This document shows, one piece after another, positions 8,572 to 16,821 of a stretch of DNA of 39,024 nt (positions within the stretch are counted from its first letter, which is position 1; each line of letters begins with the position of its first letter). The translations under genes and the position numbers were made by a program. The stretch spans positions 1-39,024 of the forward strand of contig JAFEFG010000039.1 in assembly GCA_018240685.1 (NCBI GenBank), read 5' to 3'. The notes below the pieces were generated by a model that worked only from the letters and a program-made list of their open reading frames with translations, was not told the origin of the DNA and did no database searches. This stretch comes from Pseudomonadota bacterium. GTDB lineage: Bacteria > Pseudomonadota > Alphaproteobacteria > Reyranellales > Reyranellaceae.

Positions 8572-10278
8572 CTATGACGCCGCCAGGATGGCATCCGAGA
8601 TCTTCTCGGCCGTCATCAAGGTCGGGAAATTGGTGTTCGCGCAGGGGACGATCGGGAAGATCGAGGCGTCGACGACCCGTAGTCCCTGCACGCCCTTGAC
8701 GCGTCCCTGCGTATCTACCACCGACATCGGATCGTCGGGCCGACCCATACGGCAGGTGCAGGAGGCATGCCACACGCCGATCGTCGCCTTCCGCACGAAC
8801 GCCTCGAGGGCGTCGTCGTCCGTCATCACCTGGTCGAAGGTGAAGCCCTCGATCACGAAGTTCTCGATCATGTAGCGGCGCAAGGCGGCCGGGCCGTCGA
8901 GGAATCTCGAGACCACTGCGGTCAGGAACTTGTTGCGGGCATTGACCACGCCGATCTTGCGCACGCGGTCGGAGTAGGAGGCGGGGAACGGGTTGTCCGT
9001 GACCGACTTCAGCGCCGGAGTGAGCTGCAGCGCCGCCATCTTGCGGAACCCCGTCATCAGCCGGTCGAGGTCGCGCCTGTCGGAGAGGAGGTTGAACTCC
9101 ACGGCGGGCTCGCTGCGCCAATCCCGCGAGGCGAGTTTCACCTGGCCGGTTTCGGAGTAGGTGCGGTTGATGAAGGTCAGAAGCGAGCCGACCTGCTCGC
9201 CGACGGCATGCCAGGCCGACTTGTTGACCACGGCCACGAACATGTCTCCCTTCGGGACGCCCGGCAGCCCGGAAGAGTAGCGAATGCCGAGCTGGATGTG
9301 TCGCCGCGTGTGAGCGTTCGTCCGCGCGCCGCGGCGGATGAAGGAGGAGAGCGAGATCGAGGGATGATCCATCAGCCGCTGGCCGACGCCTGGGAGGGCC
9401 GCCAGGACGGGAATGCCCATGTCCCTGAGATGGCCGACCGGGCCGATGCCGGCGCGCAGCAGATGGGCCGGCGAGTGGATCGCACCGGACGAGAGAATGA
9501 CCTCGCGGCCGCGCAGCTCGACTTCCTTGCCCTGGATCATCGCCATCACGCCCGTGCAGCGTGTGCCGTCGAAGAGCAGCGATGTCACCTGGGTGCCGGT
9601 CGATATCTTGAGGTTGGGGCGCTTGCGCGTGTCGGCATCGAGATAGCCCATTGCCGCCGACACGCGCTGCTCGGCGGCATTGGAGTGCGTGACGGGAAAG
9701 TAGCCGTCCACGAACTCGCCGTTCTGGTCGGGCAGGAACGTCATGCCCGCGCCCTTGCACGCCTCGGCGACGCCTTGCGCGAAGCCGGTCCAATGCTCCA
9801 CGGGGATGCGGCGGACCGGAATGCGGCCGTCCTTGCCGTGGTACGGGCCGTCGAAGTCGAGATCGCGTTCGACCTTCTTGAAGTAGGGCAGGACGTCGTT
9901 CCACTCCCAGCCCTCGGCGCCGCGCGCCACCCATTCCCGGTAGTCGGTCGGCGCGCCGCGATTGGCCATCTGGCCGTTGATCGAGGAGCCGCCGCCCAGG
10001 ACGCGCGCCTGCTCGTACTTGCGTAGCGGTGGGCGGTTTTCGTCGGGGTTGTTGTGGGAGATGACCTGCGTATGGACCTTGAGTTCGGTCCAGTGGAAGC
10101 GCGGATCGAAATAGGCCGTGCCCGAGTAGGAATCCCGGATCTCCGGGGGCTCCTCGCCGGGCGGTGTGTCCTGGCCGGCCTCGCAGACCAGAACCTTGTT
10201 GCTGCCGCGGGCGGAAAGACGGTTCGCCAGCACCGAGCCCGCAGAGCCGCCGCCGACGATGATGTAGTCGTAGCTCAA
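8572..10278 (-). CDS. GMC-family FAD oxidoreductase (choline dehydrogenase-like)
   Basis: A 568-residue flavoprotein that oxidises an alcohol. Seen: the FAD-binding YIIVGGGSAGSVLANRLS at the N-terminus, GMC signature 1 (LGGGSSINGQMANRG, near 93), signature 2 (ILSSGAIHSPAHLLRAGIGP, near 260), and the C-terminal catalytic His in WHASCTCRMG plus NTNFPTLMTAEKI. A TTG at 10278 is chosen as start because GGGGA precedes it by about 6 nt and the FAD motif begins 6 residues later; another TTG at 10329 would add a basic 17-residue extension. Family length is 530-570. The alcohol substrate is unknown; the downstream hydroxyacid dehydrogenase may act in the same pathway. Confidence 0.9.
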   Translation of the reverse strand: MSYDYIIVGGGSAGSVLANRLSARGSNKVLVCEAGQDTPPGEEPPEIRDSYSGTAYFDPRFHWTELKVHTQVISHNNPDENRPPLRKYEQARVLGGGSSINGQMANRGAPTDYREWVARGAEGWEWNDVLPYFKKVERDLDFDGPYHGKDGRIPVRRIPVEHWTGFAQGVAEACKGAGMTFLPDQNGEFVDGYFPVTHSNAAEQRVSAAMGYLDADTRKRPNLKISTGTQVTSLLFDGTRCTGVMAMIQGKEVELRGREVILSSGAIHSPAHLLRAGIGPVGHLRDMGIPVLAALPGVGQRLMDHPSISLSSFIRRGARTNAHTRRHIQLGIRYSSGLPGVPKGDMFVAVVNKSAWHAVGEQVGSLLTFINRTYSETGQVKLASRDWRSEPAVEFNLLSDRRDLDRLMTGFRKMAALQLTPALKSVTDNPFPASYSDRVRKIGVVNARNKFLTAVVSRFLDGPAALRRYMIENFVIEGFTFDQVMTDDDALEAFVRKATIGVWHASCTCRMGRPDDPMSVVDTQGRVKGVQGLRVVDASIFPIVPCANTNFPTLMTAEKISDAILAAS

Positions 10279-10385
10279 GCGTTTCCCCTTTTTCCGGGGC
10301 ACGCTACGCCTGACCGCAAGGGCGGGCAAAGAAAGAATGGGATCGCGACGTGCTCTGCGAGCCGGACGGGCGCGTCGACCGTCCG

Positions 10386-11420
10386 CTAGCCGAGTTCGCT
10401 TCGTACGAGGGCCGCTCCCGCGGCGAGCGCCTTCAGCTTGCCGAAGGCCGTCGCGCGCGGCAGGTATTTCATGCCGCAGTCGGGCGCCGGCAGCAGCTTG
10501 TCGGGAGCGAGATACTTGAGGCCGGCGCGGATCCTCTCGGCAACCTTCTGCGGCGTCTCGATGTCCGGATCGTTGAGATCGATGACGCCCAGCATGACCT
10601 TCTTGGGAGCGAGGTCCCTGAGGACGCCGAGGTCGATCTTGGGCTGCGCCGATTCGATGGAGATCTGCTGGGCGATCGTGTCGGCAAGCTGCGGCAGGAA
10701 GGAGTAGCCGGTCGGCTTGCTGAGGCCGGGCACGACCGCGGCATAGCCGAAGCAGAGATGCACGACGGTCGGCACGGTAATGCCCTGCAGGGCGCGGTTG
10801 ATGACCTTGACCGCGTAGCGCTTGGCTTCATCGGGATTGTTGCGCAGCCAGGGTTCGTCGAGTTGGATGACGTCGGCGCCCGCTTTCACCAGGTCATGCG
10901 CTTCCTCGTTCACCGCCTGGGCGTAGTCCATGCACATGGCCTCGGCATCGCCATAGAACTCGTCCTTCACCTGCTGTCCCATGGTGAACGGCCCCGGCAG
11001 GGTGATCTTGGCTTTCCTCTCAGTGTTGGCGCGCAGGAACTGCATGTCGCGCACCTCGACGGGCCGCGTCCGCCTGATCTTGCCCACCACCCGCGGCACC
11101 GGCGTGCGGTTGCCCGTCCGGTTCACGATCTCGGCCGGATGCTCGTTGTCGATGCCCTCGAGCGCCGTGGCGAAGTGATTGGAATAGCTTTCGCGGCGTA
11201 TCTCGCCATCGGTGATGATGTCGAGCCCGGCGCGTTCCATGTCCCGGATGGCGAGCAGGGTGGCGTCGTCCTGCGCCTGCTGCAGGAAAGGTTCGGGGAT
11301 GCGCCAGATCTCCTTCATGCGCGTCCGCGGCACGACCTTGCTCAGCATGGCGCGGTTCACCAGCCAGTCGGGCTGGGGATAGGAGCCGACGACGGTGGTC
11401 TGCAACAACGATTCGGACAT
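10386..11420 (-). CDS. Cobalamin-independent methionine synthase (MetE C-terminal-like) family protein
   Basis: A 344-residue protein equivalent to the catalytic C-terminal half of MetE, lacking the N-terminal half. Stand-alone forms transfer methyl groups to thiols or act in xenobiotic metabolism; the true substrate is unknown. Seen: TVVGSYPQP at the start, LDEPWL near 188, and likely zinc ligands H221 and C223 (VVHLCFGY), E256 and C315 (PDCGMKYLPR). GGAGCAGG lies about 5 nt before the ATG at 11420. It lies between an amidase and a GMC oxidase in a co-directional run, which favours a catabolic or demethylase-type role over methionine synthesis (inference). Confidence 0.85.
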   Translation of the reverse strand: MSESLLQTTVVGSYPQPDWLVNRAMLSKVVPRTRMKEIWRIPEPFLQQAQDDATLLAIRDMERAGLDIITDGEIRRESYSNHFATALEGIDNEHPAEIVNRTGNRTPVPRVVGKIRRTRPVEVRDMQFLRANTERKAKITLPGPFTMGQQVKDEFYGDAEAMCMDYAQAVNEEAHDLVKAGADVIQLDEPWLRNNPDEAKRYAVKVINRALQGITVPTVVHLCFGYAAVVPGLSKPTGYSFLPQLADTIAQQISIESAQPKIDLGVLRDLAPKKVMLGVIDLNDPDIETPQKVAERIRAGLKYLAPDKLLPAPDCGMKYLPRATAFGKLKALAAGAALVRSELG

Positions 11421-11444
11421 CAACCTGCTCCCTGTTGTGTCTTG

Positions 11445-11468
11445 GGGCCGGCGGGGTGCCGCCGGCCC
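11445..11468 (-). other. Intercistronic GC-rich hairpin between amidase and MetE-like gene
   Basis: Perfect 10-bp inverted repeat (GGGCCGGCGG, 4-nt loop, CCGCCGGCCC) in the 107-bp gap between the amidase stop (11528) and the MetE-like start (11420). No U-tract follows on the minus strand, so it is more likely an mRNA stability or processing element, or a weak terminator, than a full intrinsic terminator. Confidence 0.5.
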
Positions 11469-11527
11469 GTTGTTCCGTTGGCGGAGATTCCCTGCGGTCT
11501 GTGTCCCGCAATGGAGCCCGCCGGCGT

Positions 11528-12934
11528 TCAGGCCTTGACGGGATCGACCGGCGTGACGACGCCTTCCGCCGCTTCGATCACCTCGCCCGCATCGAGGCAG
11601 AGATCCTCGCGGTTGCGCATCGACATGATCTGCACCCCGGTCCGCAGCTTGCCATGGCGACCGACGGGAACGGCAAGGCCCGGAAGGCCGAGGAGAGGCG
11701 CGAGCAGCGCCGGCCGCATCGAGTCGAGGACCCCCTTTTGTCCCTCGACGGAGATATCGGCAACCTGCTTGGGCGGCAGATCGGCGAGCGTGGGCAGGAT
11801 CACCAGCGGCCATTGCTGCATGAACGACATCCAGCGGAACAGGAGTCCCTCGCGCTCGGTGAGGGCGCTCACGTAGGTCGCGAGGTCTACCGGCTTGTGC
11901 ACCTCCAGCCAGGCACGCATCGAGGCGATGCCGTCGGGATCGCCCACCTTCTGCATCTGCGGCCACAGGCCCCCGAACACGTCGGTGACGCAGATCATGT
12001 GCCACAGCTCGACGCCGCGCTCGAGGTCGGGCGGCATGATCTCCTCGACGACGTAGCCGGCGCTCTGAAGATGCTTGCCGGCCTGGCGCACGGCCGCGGC
12101 CTGGGCCGGATGGGTCTTGCTGCCCGGGAACTCGGGCACGATCGCGACCTTGATGGGCCGGGCCGCCGGCGGGCCCTGCATCGGCACGTCGTTCCAGCGC
12201 CAGTCGCGCCGGTCGCCGCGTGCCATCACTTCGAGCGCGAGACGCGCGTCGCGGATCGTGCGCGTATGCGGCCCTTGGACGGCCATCAGGATCGCGCCGA
12301 TGGGACGGCCGGTGGCGGCGGTCGAGGGATTGAGCGAGGGGATGCGCGCGAAGCCCGTGCGCAGGCCGACGACGCCGTTGCAGTAGGCCGGGATGCGCAC
12401 CGAGCCGCCGATGTCGTTGCCGTGCGCGATGGCGCCGATGCCGGTGGCGGTCGCCGCGCCGGCGCCGCCGCTCGAGCCGCCGGGCGAGACGCTGGGGTCG
12501 AGGGGGTTGAGCGTGCGGCCGTGCAGCGCGTTGTCGGTGAAGATGCGCATCGAGAAGGCCGGCGCATTGGTGCGGCCGATGACGATCGCGCCCGCGTGCT
12601 TGAGATTGGCCACGACGGCGCTGTCTTCCTTGGCGATGAAGTCCTTGAGAGCGACGACGCCGTTGTCGGTCGGCAGGCCAGCCTGGTCGACGTTGATCTT
12701 GGTCGTGACGGGCACCCCGTGCAGCGGCGGCAGCACGTGGCCGCGGGCGCGGGCGGCGTCGGCCGTTTCGGCGGCCGCGCGGGCATCTTCCTCCAGGACC
12801 CGGACGACCGCGTTGATCGCCGGATTGACCTTGTGCAGGCGACCCAGCACCGAATCAACGGCTTCCCGTGCCGAAGCTTGGCCGGTGCGGATAAGGCGCG
12901 CCAGGTCCGTCGCGTCGAGCTGCCACAGTTCCAT
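11528..12934 (-). CDS. Amidase (amidase signature family)
   Basis: A 468-residue amidase-signature enzyme that hydrolyses a C-N amide bond. The full Ser-cisSer-Lys triad is visible with canonical spacing: K79 (VTTKINVD), cis-Ser S154 in PGGSSGGAGA, nucleophile S178 in DIGGSVRIPA (75 and 24 residues apart, as in FAAH-type amidases). CAGGAG lies about 6 nt upstream of the ATG at 12934. GatA is an alternative for this fold, but the gene lies far from gatB/gatC genes, and the catabolic setting favours a small-molecule amidase. First gene of the 7574-12934 run. Confidence 0.92.
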   Translation of the reverse strand: MELWQLDATDLARLIRTGQASAREAVDSVLGRLHKVNPAINAVVRVLEEDARAAAETADAARARGHVLPPLHGVPVTTKINVDQAGLPTDNGVVALKDFIAKEDSAVVANLKHAGAIVIGRTNAPAFSMRIFTDNALHGRTLNPLDPSVSPGGSSGGAGAATATGIGAIAHGNDIGGSVRIPAYCNGVVGLRTGFARIPSLNPSTAATGRPIGAILMAVQGPHTRTIRDARLALEVMARGDRRDWRWNDVPMQGPPAARPIKVAIVPEFPGSKTHPAQAAAVRQAGKHLQSAGYVVEEIMPPDLERGVELWHMICVTDVFGGLWPQMQKVGDPDGIASMRAWLEVHKPVDLATYVSALTEREGLLFRWMSFMQQWPLVILPTLADLPPKQVADISVEGQKGVLDSMRPALLAPLLGLPGLAVPVGRHGKLRTGVQIMSMRNREDLCLDAGEVIEAAEGVVTPVDPVKA

Positions 12935-13023
12935 CTCGTACTCCTGAAGTTAATCGAACTGGGCACGAACAAGATCACATTGCGGGCTGGCTATGCCACA
13001 TCAATCGCCACGTCCGCCCTGGT

Positions 13024-13902
13024 TCAGCCGATCGACTTCCGGGTGACGTGCTTATGGAAAGCTCGCAGGGCCTGCGAGCAGGCAATGTCGCGGCGTCGCA
13101 CGAAGACAGTTTGCACCGAGGCCTCGGTGGCGGGCAGGCGGTGTACTGCAATTTGTCCGCCCCGCCAGGCGGGACCGATCAGGGAGCGCGGCAACAGCGT
13201 GATGCCGAGGCCGGCCGCGACAGCCCCCAGGATCGCCTCCAGCGTACCAAACTCGAGGCGACGCAGGCCGACGATCCCGCGTCGGGCCAGGATTTCCTCC
13301 AACCGCTGCCGGTAGGAACAACCGGCGCGGAGGATCACCAGCCGCAAATCCGGCTGGCCGAGCAGATTGCGCATTGGCCGCATCGGCGGAGCGCTCAACA
13401 GGGCCAGTTCCTCCTTGAAGGCCGGCGTCGCAACGAGATCGGGATGCATGACGGGGCCGCATGTGAAGGCGCCTTCGAGCTCGCGATCGAGGACCTGATC
13501 GATCATTTCGGCGGTCGTGCCGGTGCGCAGGACGATATCAACCTGCGGATGGGCGGTGGCATAGGAGGCGAGGAGCGGCGACAGGCGCAAGGCCGCCGTC
13601 GTCTCCAGGGCGCCGATGGCGAGCGTTCCCTGAGGCGTGCCGTCATCACGGGCGGCGCGGCGCGCCTCGGCCAGCAGGGAATCGAGCCGGGCGGCATAGG
13701 GGACGAGCCGTTTGCCCGCAGCCGTCAACGCGGTGCCCGCGCGGCTGCGCTCGAACAGCGTCACGCCGAGATCGCTCTCAAGACGCCGGACCCGCTGCGT
13801 GACGTTCGATTGAACCGTGTTGAGTTCTCGCGCGGCACGGCCGATGCCGCCGAACCTCGCGACGGCGGCGAAGGTGGCAAGATCCCTGATGTCCATGGTC
13901 AT
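13024..13902 (-). CDS. LysR-family transcriptional regulator
   Basis: A 292-residue LysR-type regulator. Seen: the N-terminal winged helix-turn-helix (LATFAAVARFGGIGRAAREL, then VQSNVTQRVRRLESDLGVTL), the LFERS motif, and a periplasmic-binding-like effector domain from about residue 90. An ATG at 13902 is used; an ATG two codons later also fits. It diverges from the nitronate monooxygenase gene with 88 bp between starts, the usual LysR-target arrangement, and operator-like repeats lie in that gap. The inducer is unknown, perhaps a nitroalkane or other substrate of the neighbour (inference). Confidence 0.92.
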   Translation of the reverse strand: MTMDIRDLATFAAVARFGGIGRAARELNTVQSNVTQRVRRLESDLGVTLFERSRAGTALTAAGKRLVPYAARLDSLLAEARRAARDDGTPQGTLAIGALETTAALRLSPLLASYATAHPQVDIVLRTGTTAEMIDQVLDRELEGAFTCGPVMHPDLVATPAFKEELALLSAPPMRPMRNLLGQPDLRLVILRAGCSYRQRLEEILARRGIVGLRRLEFGTLEAILGAVAAGLGITLLPRSLIGPAWRGGQIAVHRLPATEASVQTVFVRRRDIACSQALRAFHKHVTRKSIG

Positions 13903-13906
13903 CTTT

Positions 13907-13954
13907 TTTCCAGATGGGAAAGATCATTATAAATCGTTCAACGAGATGGAAAAG
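13907..13954. promoter_or_regulatory. LysR operator-like repeats in the LysR/nitronate monooxygenase gap
   Basis: TTTCC-AGATG-GGAAA (13907-13921) is a perfect inverted repeat containing a T-N11-A LysR box. The right half AGATGGGAAAG recurs as AGATGGAAAAG at 13944-13954, exactly 32 bp on, about three helical turns, which fits a recruitment-site/activation-site pair for a LysR tetramer. Confidence 0.6.
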
Positions 13955-13990
13955 GCGGAATAGAGTCCGGGCCTCGCAAGGAGAGACCCC

Positions 13991-15067
13991 ATGAAGTGGC
14001 ACGACCGTCGCCTGCTCGATCTTTTCGGGATCGATCATCCCATCCTTCAGGCGCCCATGGCCGGCGCAAGCTCGCCGCAGATGGCGATCGCCGCGTCGGA
14101 AGTCGGCGGACTCGGCTCGATCGCCGCGGCAATGCTCACGCCCGAGACGCTGCGGTCGGAGCTGCAGCTTGTGCAGCAGGCCACCGGCCGTCCGATCAAC
14201 GTGAATTTCTTCGTTCACAAGGCGCCGATCATGGATGCGGGCCGGGAAAGCCGCTGGCGTGAGCGGCTGTCGCCCTACTATCGCAAGTTCGGCTTGTCGT
14301 CGGATGCCGGCACGGGCGGGCCCGTGCGTGCGCCCTTCGATGGTGCGCTTTGCGAGGTGGTCCTGGAATACAAGCCGAAGGTCGTCAGCTTTCACTTCGG
14401 CATGCCTGATGCCGCTCTGGTGGAGAAGCTCAGGAAGGCGAAGATCGTCGTCATCAGTTCAGCCACGAGTGTCGAGGAGGCACGCTGGCTCGAGCAGCAG
14501 GGCTGTGACGCGGTGATCGCCCAGGGCGTGGAAGCAGGTGGCCATCGCGGCATGTTCCTGAATGACGACATCGCCCGGCAGGCCGGCACGATGGCGCTCG
14601 TGCCGCAGGTCGTCGATGCGGTGAGGGTGCCGGTGATCGCGGCCGGCGGCATCGGAGACGGCCGCGGCATTGCGGCGGCCTTGGCGTTGGGGGCCGCGGG
14701 CGTCCAGATCGGCACGGCCTTCCTGCTGACGCCCGAGGCGAGGACTGCGCCGCTTCATCGTGTGGCGCTGAAGCAGGCGAACGACAACAGCACGACGCTC
14801 ACCAACATCTTCACCGGCCGTCCCGCGCGCTCGATCGTCAACCGCTATATCGGCGAAGTCGGCCCGATGAGTCCCGACGCGCCGGCCTTTCCTCTGGCGG
14901 CGGGAGCGTCCCATCCGCTGCGCGCGGCCAGCGAGCCGAAGGGATCGAGCGAATTCATGCCGCTCTGGAGCGGACAGGCGCCGACATTCGCGCGGGAGAT
15001 GCCGACGGCGGCGTTGATGGCAAGGTTGGTCGAGGAAACGGCCGCGGTGCTCGGGCGCTTCGCCTAG
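13991..15067 (+). CDS. Nitronate monooxygenase (2-nitropropane dioxygenase family)
   Basis: A 358-residue FMN enzyme that oxidises alkyl nitronates to carbonyl compounds and nitrite; cytoplasmic. Seen: the N-terminal PILQAPMAGASSPQMA segment, the catalytic-His motif EAGGHRG (H185), and the FMN phosphate-binding region IAAGGIGDGRG followed by ALALGAAGVQIGTAFL. AAGGAGAG precedes the ATG at 13991. The enoyl-ACP reductase FabK shares this fold, but the EAGGHRG motif and the lack of a fatty-acid context favour nitronate monooxygenase. Its stop codon overlaps the convergent cutA stop within CTAG (15064-15067). Probably controlled by the divergent LysR regulator. Confidence 0.9.
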   Translation: MKWHDRRLLDLFGIDHPILQAPMAGASSPQMAIAASEVGGLGSIAAAMLTPETLRSELQLVQQATGRPINVNFFVHKAPIMDAGRESRWRERLSPYYRKFGLSSDAGTGGPVRAPFDGALCEVVLEYKPKVVSFHFGMPDAALVEKLRKAKIVVISSATSVEEARWLEQQGCDAVIAQGVEAGGHRGMFLNDDIARQAGTMALVPQVVDAVRVPVIAAGGIGDGRGIAAALALGAAGVQIGTAFLLTPEARTAPLHRVALKQANDNSTTLTNIFTGRPARSIVNRYIGEVGPMSPDAPAFPLAAGASHPLRAASEPKGSSEFMPLWSGQAPTFAREMPTAALMARLVEETAAVLGRFA

Positions 15068-15375
15068 CTTGTGCTGCTTTCGATCCAGTCGGCGTAGGGG
15101 GCGCTGATGCGCTCGAAGGCGAAGGCGTGGATCGCCGGCAGCTCGTAGGAATGCAGGCCGCGGATCGCGCTCTCGACGGCGTCGTAGTGCGCGTCCGTGG
15201 TCTTGAACAGGACGCGGTATTCCTTGCCCTGCTCGATCCGGCCCTTCCAGGCATAGACGCTCTCGATCCGCGAGATCTGGGCGCAGGCGGCGAGCCTGGC
15301 CTCGACCAGGGCGAGCGCCATGGCATGCGCCTCCTTCTTGCTGGCCACCGTGGTGACGACGGCGATGGCGGTCAT
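15064..15375 (-). CDS. cutA: Divalent-cation tolerance protein CutA
   Basis: A 103-residue CutA1 protein, a small trimeric PII-like fold linked to copper/divalent metal tolerance. Seen: VVTTVASKKEAHAMALALVE, LAACAQISRIESVYAWKGRI and HSYELPAIHAFAFERI, which match the family across its whole length. It starts 10 bp after the glutamine-synthetase-like gene ends and is co-directional, so likely the last gene of the Rieske-GS operon. Convergent with the nitronate monooxygenase gene by a 4-base overlap. Confidence 0.93.
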   Translation of the reverse strand: MTAIAVVTTVASKKEAHAMALALVEARLAACAQISRIESVYAWKGRIEQGKEYRVLFKTTDAHYDAVESAIRGLHSYELPAIHAFAFERISAPYADWIESSTS

Positions 15376-15385
15376 GCGGTCCTCT

Positions 15386-16816
15386 TCAGAAGATCGAGAA
15401 ATACTCGCGCTGTTCCCAGTCGCTGACGTCGAGGTTGAAGCGGTCGATCTCCGCCTGCTTCAGCTTCAGATAGTAGTCGACGAAGAAATCGCCCAATCCG
15501 GCGCGCAAGGCCCGGTCCTCGCGAAGCGCGTCGAGCGCCTCGCCGAGCGTGCGCGGCAGTGCCGTCGCCCTGGTCTCGTAGGGCGTGTCGGCCGAGGGAC
15601 CAGGATCGGCCTTGCGTGTGAGGCCGTCCAGCCCGCAGACGATCTGGCTCGCCATGTAGAGATAGGGATTGGCGGCGGGCTCGCCGACCCGGTTCTCGAG
15701 ATGCGTGGCCGGATCGCCCGGTCCGCCCAGGACGCGGATCATGACACCGCGATTGTCGCGGCCCCAGATGGCGCGGTCCGGCGCCAGCGAGAAGGGGCGG
15801 TAGCGCTTGTAGCCGTTCAGCGTCGGCGTGCTGAAGGCGGCCGCGGCGCGGGCATGCTCCAGCAGGCCGGCCATGTAGTGATGGCCGACGGGAGACAGAA
15901 GCTGGCCGGGGTCGGCGAATGCGTTGCCACTGGTCTTCCGGTCGATCAGCGACTGATGCAGGTGCCACCCGCTCGACATGACGTTGGGCAGCTTGGGGCG
16001 GCACATGAAGGTGGCATGATAGCCATGCCGCGCCGCGACCTGCTTGGCGGCACTCCGGAACAGGACCATGGCGTCGGCCGGTTCGAGACCCGTGCCGGCG
16101 CGGAAGGTGAACTCGACCTGGCTGGGGCCGAATTCGACCTCGATCGACCGCAGGGGCAAGCCGAGGCCGGCGACGTTGGCGCGCAGGATCTCGAGGATGG
16201 GATCCATGGCGTCGTAGCGCTGCTCGGTCAGGTACTGGTAGCCCTGGTTCAGCAGCGACACGTCGGGCGGCTCGCCGGGCTGGCCGGCGTCAGCCGCTCC
16301 AAGCCTGGAGGCTTCGAGCTTGAAGAGATGGAACTCGACTTCCAGGCCGGCGAGGAAGTCGTAGCCGGCCGCGCCCAGCGCCGCCAACGCCTGCCGGTGG
16401 ACATGGCGCGTGCTGAGCGGCATCGGGCGGCCGTCGGCAAAGAAGACGTCGCACAGCATCCAGCCGGTGTGCGGCGCCCAGGGCAGGACGCGGAAGGTCG
16501 CCGGATCGGGCAGCATCATCACGTCCGCGGCGCCCTCGAGTTCCTTCATGCCGAAGCCGCCGCCGGCGCTCCAGACCGGGAACACGGTGCGGTGTGCGGT
16601 GTCCTTGAGCAGCATTGTCGTGGTGAAGCCGACGCCATCGGTCATCGCGGCGGCCACTTCTGCGGCCGCCAGCGTCTTGCCCCTCAGCAGACCATGCTGG
16701 TCGGCGAAGGAGAGGCGGACGACGGTGAGGCCGTCGGCCTGGATGCGCCGCTCGACGTCGCGAGCGGCAGCCTGATGGTCTTTGCTCCAAAGACCGGCCT
16801 TTTCGGCGAGATGCAT
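15386..16816 (-). CDS. Glutamine-synthetase-family ligase (gamma-glutamyl-amine ligase-like)
   Basis: A 476-residue type I glutamine-synthetase-fold enzyme, which forms an amide between the gamma-carboxyl of glutamate and ammonia or an amine, using ATP. Seen: metal ligands E159/E161 (GLEVEFHLF), E228/E235 (EVEFGPSQVEF), GWHLHQS (283-289), NGYKRYRP (334-341), and ENRVGEPAANPYLYMA near the C-terminus. The N-terminal SFADQHGLLRGK is typical of GlnT/PuuA-like members rather than housekeeping GlnA, and the normal adenylylation-site context is not seen, so an amine or aromatic-amine substrate is more likely (inference). The ATG at 16816 is 5 bp after the Rieske stop, so the two are probably co-translated. 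Confidence 0.88.
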   Translation of the reverse strand: MHLAEKAGLWSKDHQAAARDVERRIQADGLTVVRLSFADQHGLLRGKTLAAAEVAAAMTDGVGFTTTMLLKDTAHRTVFPVWSAGGGFGMKELEGAADVMMLPDPATFRVLPWAPHTGWMLCDVFFADGRPMPLSTRHVHRQALAALGAAGYDFLAGLEVEFHLFKLEASRLGAADAGQPGEPPDVSLLNQGYQYLTEQRYDAMDPILEILRANVAGLGLPLRSIEVEFGPSQVEFTFRAGTGLEPADAMVLFRSAAKQVAARHGYHATFMCRPKLPNVMSSGWHLHQSLIDRKTSGNAFADPGQLLSPVGHHYMAGLLEHARAAAAFSTPTLNGYKRYRPFSLAPDRAIWGRDNRGVMIRVLGGPGDPATHLENRVGEPAANPYLYMASQIVCGLDGLTRKADPGPSADTPYETRATALPRTLGEALDALREDRALRAGLGDFFVDYYLKLKQAEIDRFNLDVSDWEQREYFSIF

Positions 16817-16821
16817 CGGCT

